Shown one piece after another: positions 11,573-21,639 of a stretch of 64,000 bases of DNA. Below the pieces are notes generated by a model. The model saw nothing but the letters and a program-made list of their open reading frames with translations. It ran no database searches and was not told where the DNA came from. Position numbers and translations under genes: made by a program. This DNA comes from Lampris incognitus (lineage: Eukaryota > Chordata > Actinopteri > Lampriformes > Lampridae). How positions within the stretch are numbered: the stretch's first letter is position 1; every line of letters begins with the position of its first letter. Location: positions 84,602,803 through 84,666,802 of the forward strand of contig NC_079213.1 of the NCBI RefSeq assembly GCF_029633865.1. The letters are read 5' to 3'.

Positions 11573-14500
11573 CTACTACTACTTTCGGCTGCTCCCGTTA
11601 GGGGTCGCCACAGCGGATCATCCGTTTCTATTTCTTCCTGTCTTCTGCGTCTTCCTCTGTCACACCAGCCACCTGCATGTCTTCCCTCACCACATCCATA
11701 AACCTCCTCTTTGGCCTTCCTCTTCTCTTCCCTGGCAGCTCCATATTCAGCATCCTTCTCCCAATATACTCAGCATCTCTCCTCCACACATGTCCAAGCC
11801 ATCTCAATCTTGCCTCTCTTGCTTTGTCTCCAAACCGTCCAACCTGAGCGGTCCCTCTAATATAATCGTTCCTAATCCTGTCCTTCTTCGTTACTCCCAG
11901 TGAAAATCTTAGCATCTTCAACTCTGCCACCTCCAGCTCCGCCTCATGTCTTTTCGTCAGTGTCACTGTCTCCAAACCACATAACATAGCTGGTCTCACA
12001 ACCATCTTGTAAACTTTCCCTTTAACTCTTGCTGGTACCCTTCTGTCGCAAATCACTCCTGACACTCTTCTCCACCCACTCCACCCTGCCTGCACTCTCT
12101 TTTTCACCTCTCTACTGCACTCCCCGTTACTTTGGACAGTTGACCCCACGTATTTAAACTCAAATGCCTTTGTCACCTCCACTCCTTGCATCCTGACCAT
12201 TCCACTGTCCTCTCTCTCATTCACGCATAGGTATTCCGTCTTGCTCCTACTGACTTTCATTCCTCTTCTCTCCAGTGCATACCTCCACCTCTCCAGGCTC
12301 TCCTCAACCTGCACCCTACTCTCGCTACAGATCACAATGTCATCCGCGAACATCATCGTCCATGGAGACTCCTGCCTGATCTTGTCCGTCAACCTGTCCA
12401 TCACCATTGCAAACAAGAAAGGGCTAAGAGCCGATCCTTGATGTAATCCCACCTCCACCTTGAACCCATCTGTCATTCCAACCGTACACCTCACCATTGT
12501 CACACTTCCCTCATACGTATCCTGCACCACTCCTACATACTTCTCTGCAACTCCTGACTTCCTCATACAATACCACACCTCCTCTCTCGGCACTCTGTCA
12601 TAAGCTTTCTCTAAATCTACAAAGACACAATGCAACTCTTTCTGGCCTTCTCTATAGTTCTCAATCAACATTCTCAAAGCAAACATCACATCTGTAGTGC
12701 TCTTTCGTGGCATGAAACCATACTGCTGCTCGCTGATCGTCACCTCTCCTCTTAACCTAGCTTCTATTACTCTTTCCCAAATCTTCATGCTGTGGCTGAT
12801 CAACTTTATACCTCTGCAGTTGTTACAGTTCTGCACATCGCCCTTGTTCTTGAAAATCGGTACCAGTATGCTTCTTCTCCACTCCTCAGGCATCCTCTCA
12901 CTTTCCAGGATTGTGTTAAACAATCTAGTTAAAAACTCCACTGCCATCTCTCCTAAACATCTCCATGCCTCCACAGGTATGTTATCAGGACCAACTGCCT
13001 TTCCACTCTTCATCCTCTTCATAGCTGCCCTCACTTCCTCCTTGCTAATCCGCTGAATTTCCTGATTCACTATCCCTACATCATCCAACCTTCTCTCTCT
13101 CTCATTTTCTTCATTCATCAGCCCCTCAAAGTATTCCTTCCACCTTCTTAGCACACTCTCCTCGCTTGTCAGCACATTTCCATCTCTATCCTTGATCGCC
13201 CTAACTTGCTGCACATCCTTTGCAGCTTGGTCCCTCTGTCTAGCCAATCGGTACAAGTCCTTTTCTCCTTCCTTAGTGTCTAATCTGTCATACAACTCAC
13301 CATATGCCTTTTCCTTTGCCTTTGCCACCTCTCTCTTTGCTTTACGCTGCATCTCCTTGTACTCCTGTCTACTTTCTTCATCTCTCTTACTATCCCACTT
13401 CTTCTTTGCCAACCTTTTCCTCTGTATAATTTGCTGTACTTCCTCATTCCACCACCAAGTCTCCTTGTCTTCCTTCCTCTGTCCTGATGACACACTAAGT
13501 ACCTTCCTAGCTGTCTCCCTCACTATTTCTGCAGTGGTTGTCCAGCCATCTGGCAACTCTTCACTACCACCCAGTGCCTGTCTTAACTCCTGCCTGAACT
13601 CCACACAACAGTCTTCCTTCTTCAACTTCCACCATTTGATCTTTGGCTGTGTCTTCACTCGCTCCCTCTTCTTGGTCTCCAAAGTCATCCTACAGACCAC
13701 CATCCGATGCTGCCTAGCTACGTTCTCCCCTGTCACCACCTTGCAGTCTCCAATCCCTTTTAGATGGCGCCTTCTACATAAGATATAGTCCACCTGTGTG
13801 CACTTTCCTCCACTCTTGTACGTCACCCTGTGTTCCTCCCTCTTCTTGAAATATGTATTCACCACAGCCATTTCCATCCTTTTCGCAAAATCGACCACCA
13901 TCTGTCCTTCCACATTTCTCTTCTTGAGTCCATATCTTCCCATCACCTCCTCATCACCTCTGTTCCCTTCACCAACATGTCCATTTAAGTCGGCTCCAAT
14001 CACCACTCTCTCCTCGTTGGGTACCCTCTCCACCATGTCGTCCAACTCACTCCAGAATTCTTCTTTTTCATCCATCTCACACCCAACTTGTGGGGCATAT
14101 GCGCTGATAACATTCAGCAATAAACCTTCAATTTCCAGCTTCATACTCATCACTCTGTCTGACACTCTCTTCACCTCCAGCACGCTCTTGACATACTCTT
14201 CCTTCAGAATTACCCCTACCCCATTACTCCTCCCATTCACACCATGGTAGAAGAGTTTGAACCCACCTCCGATACTCCTGGCCTTACTCCCCTTCCACCT
14301 GGTCTCTTGCACACACAGTATGCCTACCTTTCTTCTTTCCATCATGTCAGCCAGCTCTCTCCCTTTACCAGTCATAGTGCCAGCATTCAAAGTTCCAACT
14401 CTCACCTCCACATGCCTACCCTTCCTCCTCTCTAGCTGCCTCTGGACATGCTTTCCCCCTCTCCTTCTCCTTCGCCCAACAGTAGCATAGTTTCCACCGA

Positions 14501-14705
14501 CACCCTGCTGGTTAACAGTACCGGTGGCGGTCGTTGGTAACCCGGGCCTCGACCGATCCGGTATGTAAGTCTTATTTATGATCCGCATATTTGATTTGGC
14601 AAAGATTTTACGCCGGATGCCCTTCCTGACGCAACCCTCCCCATTTATCCGGGCTTGGGACCGGCACTAGGGATGCACTGGCTTGTGCATCCTCAGTGGC
14701 TGGGC
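11573..14705 (-). mobile_element. full-length RTE-like non-LTR retrotransposon
   Basis: A 3.1-kb LINE in minus orientation flanked by a perfect 17-bp target duplication (tcgtggttcacatatat). It has a short 5' region, one ORF with endonuclease and reverse transcriptase, a very short 3' region and a (TAG)n tail (reverse complement of ctactacta at 11573). One-ORF layout, short 3' UTR and microsatellite tail fit the RTE clade. A 3'-end fragment of the same family lies at 31727-31802. The perfect duplication and almost intact ORF indicate a recent insertion. Confidence 0.85.
11628..14588 (-). CDS. LINE polyprotein: AP endonuclease and reverse transcriptase, 986 aa
   Basis: One open frame encodes a retrotransposon polyprotein that nicks target DNA and copies its RNA there. 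The endonuclease spans roughly residues 60-290: VGTLNAG, CVQETRWKG with Q94-E95-T96, GADLNGHVG, VDYIL. The reverse transcriptase follows: YGFMPRKSTTDVMFAL, FVDLEKAYDRVP, GLHQGSALSPFLFA and the catalytic FADD at residues 747-750. The tail has RLRWLGHVWRRD, typical of the family. The frame ends at a TAG (11628-11630); reading on, KRMIRCGDP follows before a TAA, and RTE-type proteins usually end in such a block, so the TAG probably replaces a tryptophan codon and removes only the last dozen or so residues. The true start is uncertain; the listed ATG is the longest option. Confidence 0.85.
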   Translation of the reverse strand: MRIINKTYIPDRSRPGLPTTATGTVNQQGVGGNYATVGRRRRRGGKHVQRQLERRKGRHVEVRVGTLNAGTMTGKGRELADMMERRKVGILCVQETRWKGSKARSIGGGFKLFYHGVNGRSNGVGVILKEEYVKSVLEVKRVSDRVMSMKLEIEGLLLNVISAYAPQVGCEMDEKEEFWSELDDMVERVPNEERVVIGADLNGHVGEGNRGDEEVMGRYGLKKRNVEGQMVVDFAKRMEMAVVNTYFKKREEHRVTYKSGGKCTQVDYILCRRRHLKGIGDCKVVTGENVARQHRMVVCRMTLETKKRERVKTQPKIKWWKLKKEDCCVEFRQELRQALGGSEELPDGWTTTAEIVRETARKVLSVSSGQRKEDKETWWWNEEVQQIIQRKRLAKKKWDSKRDEESRQEYKEMQRKAKREVAKAKEKAYGELYDRLDTKEGEKDLYRLARQRDQAAKDVQQVRAIKDRDGNVLTSEESVLRRWKEYFEGLMNEENERERRLDDVGIVNQEIQRISKEEVRAAMKRMKSGKAVGPDNIPVEAWRCLGEMAVEFLTRLFNTILESERMPEEWRRSILVPIFKNKGDVQNCNNCRGIKLISHSMKIWERVIEARLRGEVTISEQQYGFMPRKSTTDVMFALRMLIENYREGQKELHCVFVDLEKAYDRVPREEVWYCMRKSGVAEKYVGVVQDTYEGSVTMVRCTVGMTDGFKVEVGLHQGSALSPFLFAMVMDRLTDKIRQESPWTMMFADDIVICSESRVQVEESLERWRYALERRGMKVSRSKTEYLCVNEREDSGMVRMQGVEVTKAFEFKYVGSTVQSNGECSREVKKRVQAGWSGWRRVSGVICDRRVPARVKGKVYKMVVRPAMLCGLETVTLTKRHEAELEVAELKMLRFSLGVTKKDRIRNDYIRGTAQVGRFGDKAREARLRWLGHVWRRDAEYIGRRMLNMELPGKRRGRPKRRFMDVVREDMQVAGVTEEDAEDRKK

Positions 14706-14722
14706 TCGTGGTTCACATATAT
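14706..14722. repeat. target-site duplication of the LINE, right copy
   Basis: tcgtggttcacatatat, identical to 11556-11572; defines the element borders to the base. Confidence 0.93.
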
Positions 14723-14724
14723 AG

Positions 14725-14880
14725 TGTAGCGAATTCGGGGGGCAGTCCGAGATACCGTCGCCACAGCCGGGACGCGGACCCGTCTCTCCCGTACCGCAAG
14801 CGACAACGTTAACCAGTCGACTAAAGGGTCCGACCCGTTAGTCAAGGACCAACGTGTCTACTTATCCATGCACGTAATAC
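14725..14880 (+). repeat. diverged LTR copy, inverted relative to 14998-15181
   Basis: Begins TGTAGCGAATTCGGGGGG and aligns along its length with the reverse complement of the LTR at 14998-15181, including a perfect 23-bp match (14853-14875 against 15029-15051). The distal end of the LTR is missing. Together the two form a fold-back. Confidence 0.75.
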
Positions 14881-14980
14881 TACCCCCCCTCCTTCGGGAA
14901 GCGCGTCCCCGCGCTTAAGCATATCAGCTCCTTCACGCCTCAGGGCGCCTACGCTTCCGATGGCCTTACGGTCGCTCCAT

Positions 14981-14996
14981 CCCACTTCTGACACCA
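14981..14996 (-). promoter_or_regulatory. primer binding site, tRNA-Leu type
   Basis: Minus strand TGGTGTCAGAAGTGGG, one base past the LTR end. It complements the 3' end of a vertebrate tRNA-Leu (...CCCACTTCTGACA plus CCA), as I recall that tRNA. About 100 bases of leader-like sequence follow (14880-14980) before the inverted LTR copy. Confidence 0.7.
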
Positions 14997-14997
14997 A

Positions 14998-15181
14998 TGT
15001 AGCGAATTCACTATTGTACACTATTGTAACGTGCATGGATAAGTAGACACGCTGGCCGCCAGCTCGCGAGGCTGACCCTTTAGTCGAGCGGTTAGCGATG
15101 TCTCCTGTGGTGCGGGCGATACGGGTTCGCTTCCCGGCCGCGGCAGTTCCTGTGGTTGCGTTGTCCCCCGAATTCGTTACA
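14998..15181 (-). repeat. solo-like 5' LTR of a gypsy-type element
   Basis: A 184-bp block starting TG and ending CA on either strand, with short inverted ends (TGTAGCGAATTC / GAATTCGTTACA). On the minus strand it is directly followed by a primer binding site, so it is a 5' LTR. The complementary strand holds a tRNA-like A box (TAGTCGAGCGGTTAGCG) and B box (GGGTTCGCTTCCC). Confidence 0.7.
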
Positions 15182-15487
15182 ATGTGTAATACATATATGT
15201 AACACACACACACACACACACACGTATTCAACACTTTCTGAGGTCACAGCTTAGTAAACCTGAATAAGGTCTAAATATAGTCCAATATTGTAGGTCTATG
15301 TATTTCTTTGTTAGCTAGGCTCATCAAATTGGCATATGTTTTTGAAAAGTCTGGGCCAAAGCCATGTTGCTAAATAAACAGCCTGATAGAGACAACTGAG
15401 CACCCATGGATTCTTATTCCAAACAGACTTGCACCATTTCTAAATACTACTTCCAACAAACAAGTAAATTGTAATTTATAACAATAC
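15182..15487. other. intergenic spacer with a CA microsatellite
   Basis: Contains (CA)n at 15203-15222; nothing else recognised. Confidence 0.6.
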
Positions 15488-15661
15488 TGTGGCAGGAATG
15501 AGGAAAAACACATGAGACCAAGGCGAGTTTGATGTTTATTCCTCAACTCCAAAAACCAACTGCAGCAGGAACAACCCTGCCCCGGCGAGCCCGGAACATA
15601 AACCACGCCCCCAGCTCACAGTCCTGCTGGGTGAGAGGCATAGCCCCTAGTGTCCGCCACA
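15488..15661 (-). repeat. 3' LTR of the gypsy element
   Basis: 174 bp, TGTGGCAGG...CCGCCACA on the plus strand, matching 19609-19783 except for a few substitutions and one indel. Inverted ends TGTGGC/GCCACA. Confidence 0.92.
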
Positions 15662-15680
15662 CAGGCCCCCCCCCCCGAAC
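15662..15680 (-). other. polypurine tract of the gypsy element
   Basis: On the minus strand a G run directly before the 3' LTR, the expected place for plus-strand priming. Confidence 0.65.
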
Positions 15681-15707
15681 ACCCAGAAGGGACTCCTGGA
15701 AAGAAAA

Positions 15708-18700
15708 TTAGTGTCTCACTGGAGGCTTAAGCAGCCTGCCATAACGGCTGCGCCGTCCCTCAGCCGAAACAGCAGGTGAAACACAGTCCAAAGCCGGCTG
15801 AGAAGCAGAATGCTGAACCCGTGAAGACACTGCCGGGGTCCTGGAAGGAGGACGACCCCGACGGGGAACCTGGGCCGGAAACACAACTTCGCCTGCCACC
15901 CTGTGCGCCGGTTTAAGCCTATCAAGCGGGACAAGCTCCCTACGCCCACCCATATCTAGCACAAAACCCTTAGGACCCGTCTCAAGAACCCGAAATGGGC
16001 CATCGTATGAGGGTTGGAGGGGTGAGCGGTGAGCATCATGCCGTACAAAAACAAAACGAGCCGACATGAGCTCCGCAGGCACGAACGACCGCGGAAAACA
16101 GTGGTGAACGGGGCCTGGAACCCGAGTGCTGTCGGACAAAAAAGGATAAACGGCCGGACGGGGTCGAGGAGCGGAACTCCCAGGCAAAAATTCCCCAGGG
16201 ACGCGGAGTGGCTGACCGAGCACCAGCTCAGTGGGTGACGCGTCGAGGTCCTCCTTAGGAACCGAACGTAACCCGAGCATAACCCAAGGTAAACGATCCA
16301 CTCAGTTACCATCCGAGAGCGCAGCGCGCAGCGCTGCCTTGAGCGACCGGTGAAAACATTCACACAACCCGTTAGCCTGAGGGTGATACGCGGTAGTGCG
16401 GTGTACCTGCACACCCAAGGATCGCGCAAGTGCCGACCAGACCTCTGACACGAACTGGGGGCCCCTGTGTGAGGTGATCTCTGACGGAGTGCCGAAACGG
16501 GCGACCCAGGAGGAAAGAAAAGCGCGTGCAACATCCGAGGATTTTGTGGAGGATAGAGGGACAGCCTCTGGCCACCTGGTGGTCCGATCTACCATTGTGA
16601 GCAGGTGCGTAAAACCCTGTGAAGAAGGTAGAGGGCCCACCAGGTCCACATGCACGTGGTCGAAACGTCTGGCCGGGATCGGAAACGGTTCGAGGGGCGA
16701 TTTAGTGTGCTGGTGGACCTTAGCGCGCTGGCACGCTACACATGCAGCTGCCCACCCCTTGACGTCCTTGCGGAGGCCAGGCCAGACGAACTTGGAACCG
16801 ACCAACTTCACCGATGCCCGAACTCCAGGGTGCGAGAGGGAGTGAATCGAATCGAAACCTCGACGGCGCCAGGCCACTGGAAACGGGGCGGGGACGGCCG
16901 GTGGAGACATCGCAGAGGAGGGCAGGACTGCCTTCCTGCATCACAGCGTCCTCTAGCTTGAGACCGGTACGCGTTGACCTAAGGGCAAGGACGTCCGGGT
17001 CACTGGGCTGGTCGGCAGCCATAGCGGAGAAATCCACACCGAGGTGCACAGGACACACAAGCACACGCGACAGACAATCAGCAACAGGGTTGGACTTCCC
17101 GGCCACATGCTGAATGTCCGTTGTGAACTCGGAGATCGCCGCTAGGTGGCGCTGTTGACGAGCAGACCACGGCTCAGTCACCTTGGACATGGCAAAAGTC
17201 AGCGGCTTATGATCCACATAAGCCGTGAATGGGCGACCCTCCAGCAGGAAGCGGAGGGTCGCCGGGTTGCAAGGTGCAGTGCCAGCAACTCCCGGTCAAA
17301 AACGCTGTACTTGCGCTCGCTATCTCGCAGTTTGCGGCTAAAAAATGCGAGTGGCTGCCACGCATTCGCCACACGCTGTTCAACCACAGCCCCCACGGCT
17401 ATGTCAGACGCATCGGTTGTTAAAGCTATGGACGCCGTGGGTGTGGGATGGGCGAGGAGGGCAGCGTTAGCCAGGGCGCACTTAGCTCCGTCAAAGGCCT
17501 GGACCTGTTCGGGAGTCCAGTCGACAGGGTCGTTAGCCTTCTTAAGCCGCAGGGCTTCGTAAAGTGGCTGAAGGAGGTGGGCAGCGCGAGGGAGGAAACG
17601 GTTATAGAAATTCACCATTCCCAAGAATTCCTGCAATGCCTTAACAGAGACCGGGCGGGGAAATTCCGCCACCGCTTGCACCTTAGAAGGCAACGGGACC
17701 GCGCCTTGCGGCGAAATGCGGTGACCCAAGAAGTCAATCACCGGCAGTCCAAACTGACACTTGGCCGGGTTGACTATCAGGCCGTGTTCGTCCAGACGAC
17801 GGAAAACCTGTTTCAGGTGCGCCAGGTGCTCGTCAGCTGACGGACTGGCCACTAATATGTCGTCGAGATAAACGAACACGAAATCAAGGTCACGCAACAC
17901 CGAGTCCATCAGCCTCTGAAAGGTTTGCGCTGCCCCCTTCAAGCCAAAAGGCATGCGCATGAACTCAAAAAGCCCAAACGGGGTGATCACTGCGGTCTTG
18001 GGCACGTCCTCTGCGCGCACGGGAACCTGATGATAGCCGCGCACCAGGTCCACCTTAGAGAAAATAGTGGTACCTGCCAGGCGTATGGAAAAGTCCTGTA
18101 TGTGTGGGATGGGATAGCGGTCATTGGTGGTGACGTTGTTCAGGCGGCGAAAATCGCCGCAAGGCCGCCACGACCCATCCACCTTGGGCACCATGTGAAG
18201 CGGCGAGGCCCACGGGCTGTTGGAACGCCTCACTATACCCAGACGCTCCATGATGGCGAACTCCTCCTTAGCTGTAGCCAATTTTACCGTGTCGAGGCGC
18301 CGCGCGCGCGCAAAAACTGGCGGTCCCAGAGTGGGAATGAAATGTTCTACCCCGTGTTTAGTAACCGCGGTGGAAAAGGCAGGCGTAGTCACCGATGGAA
18401 AATCCGCCAGCGAACGCTGAAAAACATCCCCTAAAAAGTTAGCGAGTGTTAACGGCCCGGCTCCCCCTGTCTCGCACGGAACAGTGGCGAAAGACACAGC
18501 ATCAATTAAACGGCGGTTTGCAACATCAACCAGCAGACCATTAGCACACAGAAAATCCGCGCCGATAATAGGAACAGTAATGGCGGTCACTACAAAGTCC
18601 CACTCAAAATGGCGCCCGTGGAAGCAAACAGTCACCAACCTTGTGCCAAACGTCGCAATGGACGAACCGTTAGCTGCACTTAATTGTGGGCCGCCGCCTT

Positions 18701-18824
18701 CGGCCGACCTGTCTGTCTTAGCAGGAGGGAGTAGGCTCTTTTGCGAGCCTGAGTCCACCAGAAACCGTCTTCCTGACATCGTGTCCTTGATGAAGAGCAG
18801 CTCACTACGTCCGCCAGCGCCCAC
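15708..18824 (-). pseudogene. gypsy pol: protease, RT, RNase H, integrase (frameshifted)
   Basis: Four open blocks in order. 17199-18824: aspartic protease with [13 protein letters not shown] near residue 25, then reverse transcriptase with [25 protein letters not shown] and YLDD at residues 319-322, then the first part of RNase H ([16 protein letters not shown]). A frameshift near 17260 leads to 16720-17217 (DHKPLTFA, end of RNase H). A second shift near 16870 leads to 16302-16910: integrase with the H-H-C-C zinc motif (H23, H27, C57, C60) and the core D (HVDLVGPLP). The second catalytic Asp is His (TSHRGPQF, codon 16467-16469). A TGA at 16302-16304 interrupts it before 15708-16301, the C-terminal domain. 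Not functional as it stands. Confidence 0.9.
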
Positions 18825-18829
18825 AGCTG

Positions 18830-19588
18830 CTACTGAGCGCTGGCCCTGGAGTTTCCCGCCGTCTCAAACGTGCACGGAGGGACGCAGCGCCTCGCTTTGC
18901 CGCCGAACCGCTGGTGGAAGAAACAGAGGCCTCTCCCGCGCCGTCTCCGGGCAGTCACTCCAGCCACCACTGCCGGGTCCGCGTCCTCCGACGTCGGCTG
19001 CAGAGGCTCCGATGCCACACTCTGCACAGAGAACCGTCTGGTAGCCAGCAGGACCCGATCGGCCTCCTCATCCAAACCTCGGCAGCCACCAGCGGCCAGA
19101 CACGGGGAGTTAGCCAAAGCCGCGCGCACAGGAGACGGGAGCTGGCGCAGGAAAACGTGCGGGAAAAGGAACCCACCTTCGTCCTAGCCTAGCAGCGACA
19201 GCATATTGTCCATGAGATCCACAGCCATCCCGTCGCCCAAACCGGATAGGGAAAGGATTCTATCTGCCCTCTCTGCGGCAGATAGGCTGTACCTCCGGAG
19301 CAGAAGATGTTTGAGGGCGACGTATTTATCGTGTTGCGGAGGGGCGCGCAACAGCTGCATGGCCCGGCGTGTGGACTGCTGGTCCAGCGCAGCGACGACC
19401 AGATAGTATCTGGAGTCGTCCGCGGAGATTCCACGCAGGTGGAACAGCGCCTCGACATGCTGGAACCACGAGGCCGGGTCGCTCTGCCAGAACTCTGGGA
19501 GCTTCACAGCCGCGGCGAGAACAGCCGGCTGTGAGAGTTGGGGCGGCGTGGCCGAAGTGGATTCACACACATCTTCTGCTCCAAACAT
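18830..19588 (-). pseudogene. gypsy gag with CHCC zinc knuckle (one in-frame stop)
   Basis: Gag forms the particle and binds RNA. The start ATG is at 19586-19588, about 20 bases from the primer site. The first block (to 19184) has KLPEFWQSDPASWFQHVEA and RYYLVVAALDQQ, matching gag of this group. A single TAG at 19184-19186 breaks the frame; the same frame continues to 18830 and ends with CFFHQRFGGKARRCVPPC, a C-x2-H-x9-C-x3-C knuckle rather than the usual CCHC. The pol frame follows within a few bases in another frame. Confidence 0.85.
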
Positions 19589-19595
19589 GTTCAAT

Positions 19596-19607
19596 TCGGG
19601 GTCACCA
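19596..19607 (-). promoter_or_regulatory. primer binding site, tRNA-Trp type
   Basis: Minus strand TGGTGACCCCGA, one base past the 5' LTR. It complements the tRNA-Trp 3' end (TCGGGGTCA plus CCA). Confidence 0.8.
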
Positions 19608-19608
19608 A

Positions 19609-19783
19609 TGTGGCAGGAATGAGGAAAAACACATGAGACCAAGGCGAGTTTGATGTTTATTTCTCAACTCCAAAAACCAACTGCAGCAGGAACAACCCTG
19701 CCCCGGCGAGCCCGGGAACGTAAACCACGCCCCCAGCTCACAGTCCTGCTGGGTGAGAGGCATAGCCCCTAGGGTCCGCCACA
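19609..19783 (-). repeat. 5' LTR of the gypsy element
   Basis: 175 bp, near-identical to 15488-15661. Followed on the left by the primer site, which fixes element orientation. Confidence 0.92.
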
Positions 19784-19787
19784 ATAC

Positions 19788-21639
19788 TACTGATTCTGCT
19801 ACTACTGCTAATAATAATGATGATGATGATGACGACAATAATTGAAATAATGATTTAAATGTATCCATGCATGGTAACTCTCTTTTCTTTTTATCATCCA
19901 TGTTTGTGTCTTGCTCACATCAGTCCTTTTACCTACTTCATCATCTCACTGCCCCTGTTATGAGCTACAAATACAATTGTGGGTCCTCTGAATTATTGGT
20001 TTTAAGATCAGAGTCAACTGGTTTTGGAAATATTATCTGATCAATTTGCGCTATCCACCTTTTCACAAAATGAATTAGCAGCATTTTGGAAAGACACCCC
20101 TTGTCTAAGCTGCTTTTGGCAATGTGCTATGGACAATGTGTGTGTGTTTTGTTTTTTTGCTGTTTTAGATTAATTTACTTTTTATTTTGATATAAACACG
20201 TGAAGCATTCCCCTTTATTTCTCCCCTCACATTGAATTTTATCCAGTAATACTTACCTCAAGAGAGATCGCTATAAAGAGCCATCTGCGCTAGGGCACTC
20301 CATGCCCCTTGCTCCCAAATGTGATTATGGTTAAGGTCTGTAAAATATGCACACTACATGCCATATTGTTGGACTGTAAAGTAAATTGCTGTGTTATCTG
20401 ACCAGGCAAAGACGTGTCTCTGTAAATGAACACGAGGGTTGCTTGCATGCAACACAGATATGTATTCCCTGTTGATCCCTCTGCACAGAGAGGCAGTCAG
20501 CTGAGGAGAGCTCTCTGTAACAGGCCAGTGAACAATACGATTAGTGCATGGGAGCTAAAGGGGAACATGATTTGCACTTTCTGCTTCATTGTTCCTGTTC
20601 CTGGAGATTTGATCCTTTTCAACCATGTGTTCATATTTTTCCCATGTTCATTTAAATTGATGTTTTGTTCTAAATTCATGTTGACTCCAAATCAAGTCAC
20701 ACATACAGTAAATCAGACAGTAGCTCAAATAAGGTTAAACACAGGTTGTTGCCAGCATTTTTTGACATTATTGGCAAAATTTTCAGTAGTTTTGCGAGAA
20801 AGGTTGTGAGACTTCAGATGGAAAAGAGATAGACAAAAACTCTCCCTGAATAAACAAATGTATCCCCAATATTACCCTTAATATTATTCTGACTTCTACT
20901 TTAAGAGTGCATTACTAGTATATTATAGTGAGACAAGCTTGCGGTTGGTGACATGATTGCAGATAAGCTATTTTCAAATGGCAGTTTTGTGTAAACATCA
21001 GTTCAGGCCCGGTTCAAAAGAGGGGCCAGTGTGAGCTAAGCCCACCTTAACAATCAGGTAGTTCACCCTGCAATGTCACCATGGTGGGAGGGGGAAAATT
21101 TCATCCATACAAAGGTTCCACTCATACTTACTCTTGTTGATGTAATTTCCCATGTATTACCTGGCTGATGCTCTGATGAGTTTTCTTTGGAGGATGCTCT
21201 TTGGATAAACACTCTTGATTTTAACATGCAGGAAGAGGGTGCAACCCCCCAGGCTCCCTTACAGTTCTGTTTTGGACCATCCAGCCTTCCATGTGGTAGG
21301 TCGTCTGGTAATATGTAACAAATCTATCTGCAGGGTGCTCATACAGAACAGGATTGTAAAGAGGGGCCACCAATCACAGCTGCCTTTTTTTGTGGTTCTT
21401 TCATCCTGTCAAGTCCCAACCAGACTTTCAGTGTTTCCTTCCAATCTACAGCACAGTGCAACTTCATGTTTATGTAAATTATTTTGAAGTCATAACCGTA
21501 TTAGAACAAATCTTTGGAAGAGCATTTTAAAGACATTACATTAAAACAATTTTCAGCTGCCTCGGTTGCTTTTATATTAGCTCACACCCAGCTCTATATG
21601 GGTCCTAGCCAATTACATTTTAAATCCTAATTCATTTAT
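19788..21639. other. intergenic sequence, nothing recognised
   Basis: Unique-looking AT-rich DNA with a short (ATG)n run near 19818. The 127-codon open frame at 20426-20809 has no family resemblance. Confidence 0.55.

Larger units (their letters stand above)
15488..19783 (-). mobile_element. Ty3/gypsy LTR retrotransposon, CsRn1-like, complete but broken
   Basis: A 4.3-kb element in minus orientation with two near-identical LTRs, a tRNA-Trp primer site, gag, pol (protease, reverse transcriptase, RNase H, integrase) and a purine-rich tract before the 3' LTR. It is flanked by ATAC (15484-15487 and 19784-19787), a 4-bp target duplication. The tRNA-Trp primer, a CHCC zinc knuckle in Gag and the 4-bp duplication fit the CsRn1 group. 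No env gene. Frameshifts, stops and an altered integrase residue make it non-autonomous. The LTRs differ at only a few positions, suggesting a fairly recent insertion. Confidence 0.88.

Noticed and set aside
11454..14490. Many plus-strand open frames (up to 198 codons)
   Set aside because: They are antisense to the LINE polyprotein and rich in Ser, Pro and Leu from its purine-rich coding strand.
15708..19653. Numerous open frames antisense to, or out of frame with, the gypsy gag-pol
   Set aside because: Shadows of the retrotransposon; none carries an independent motif.
20426..20809. 127-codon plus-strand frame between the genes
   Set aside because: No family resemblance, no splice or promoter support, AT-rich chance frame.
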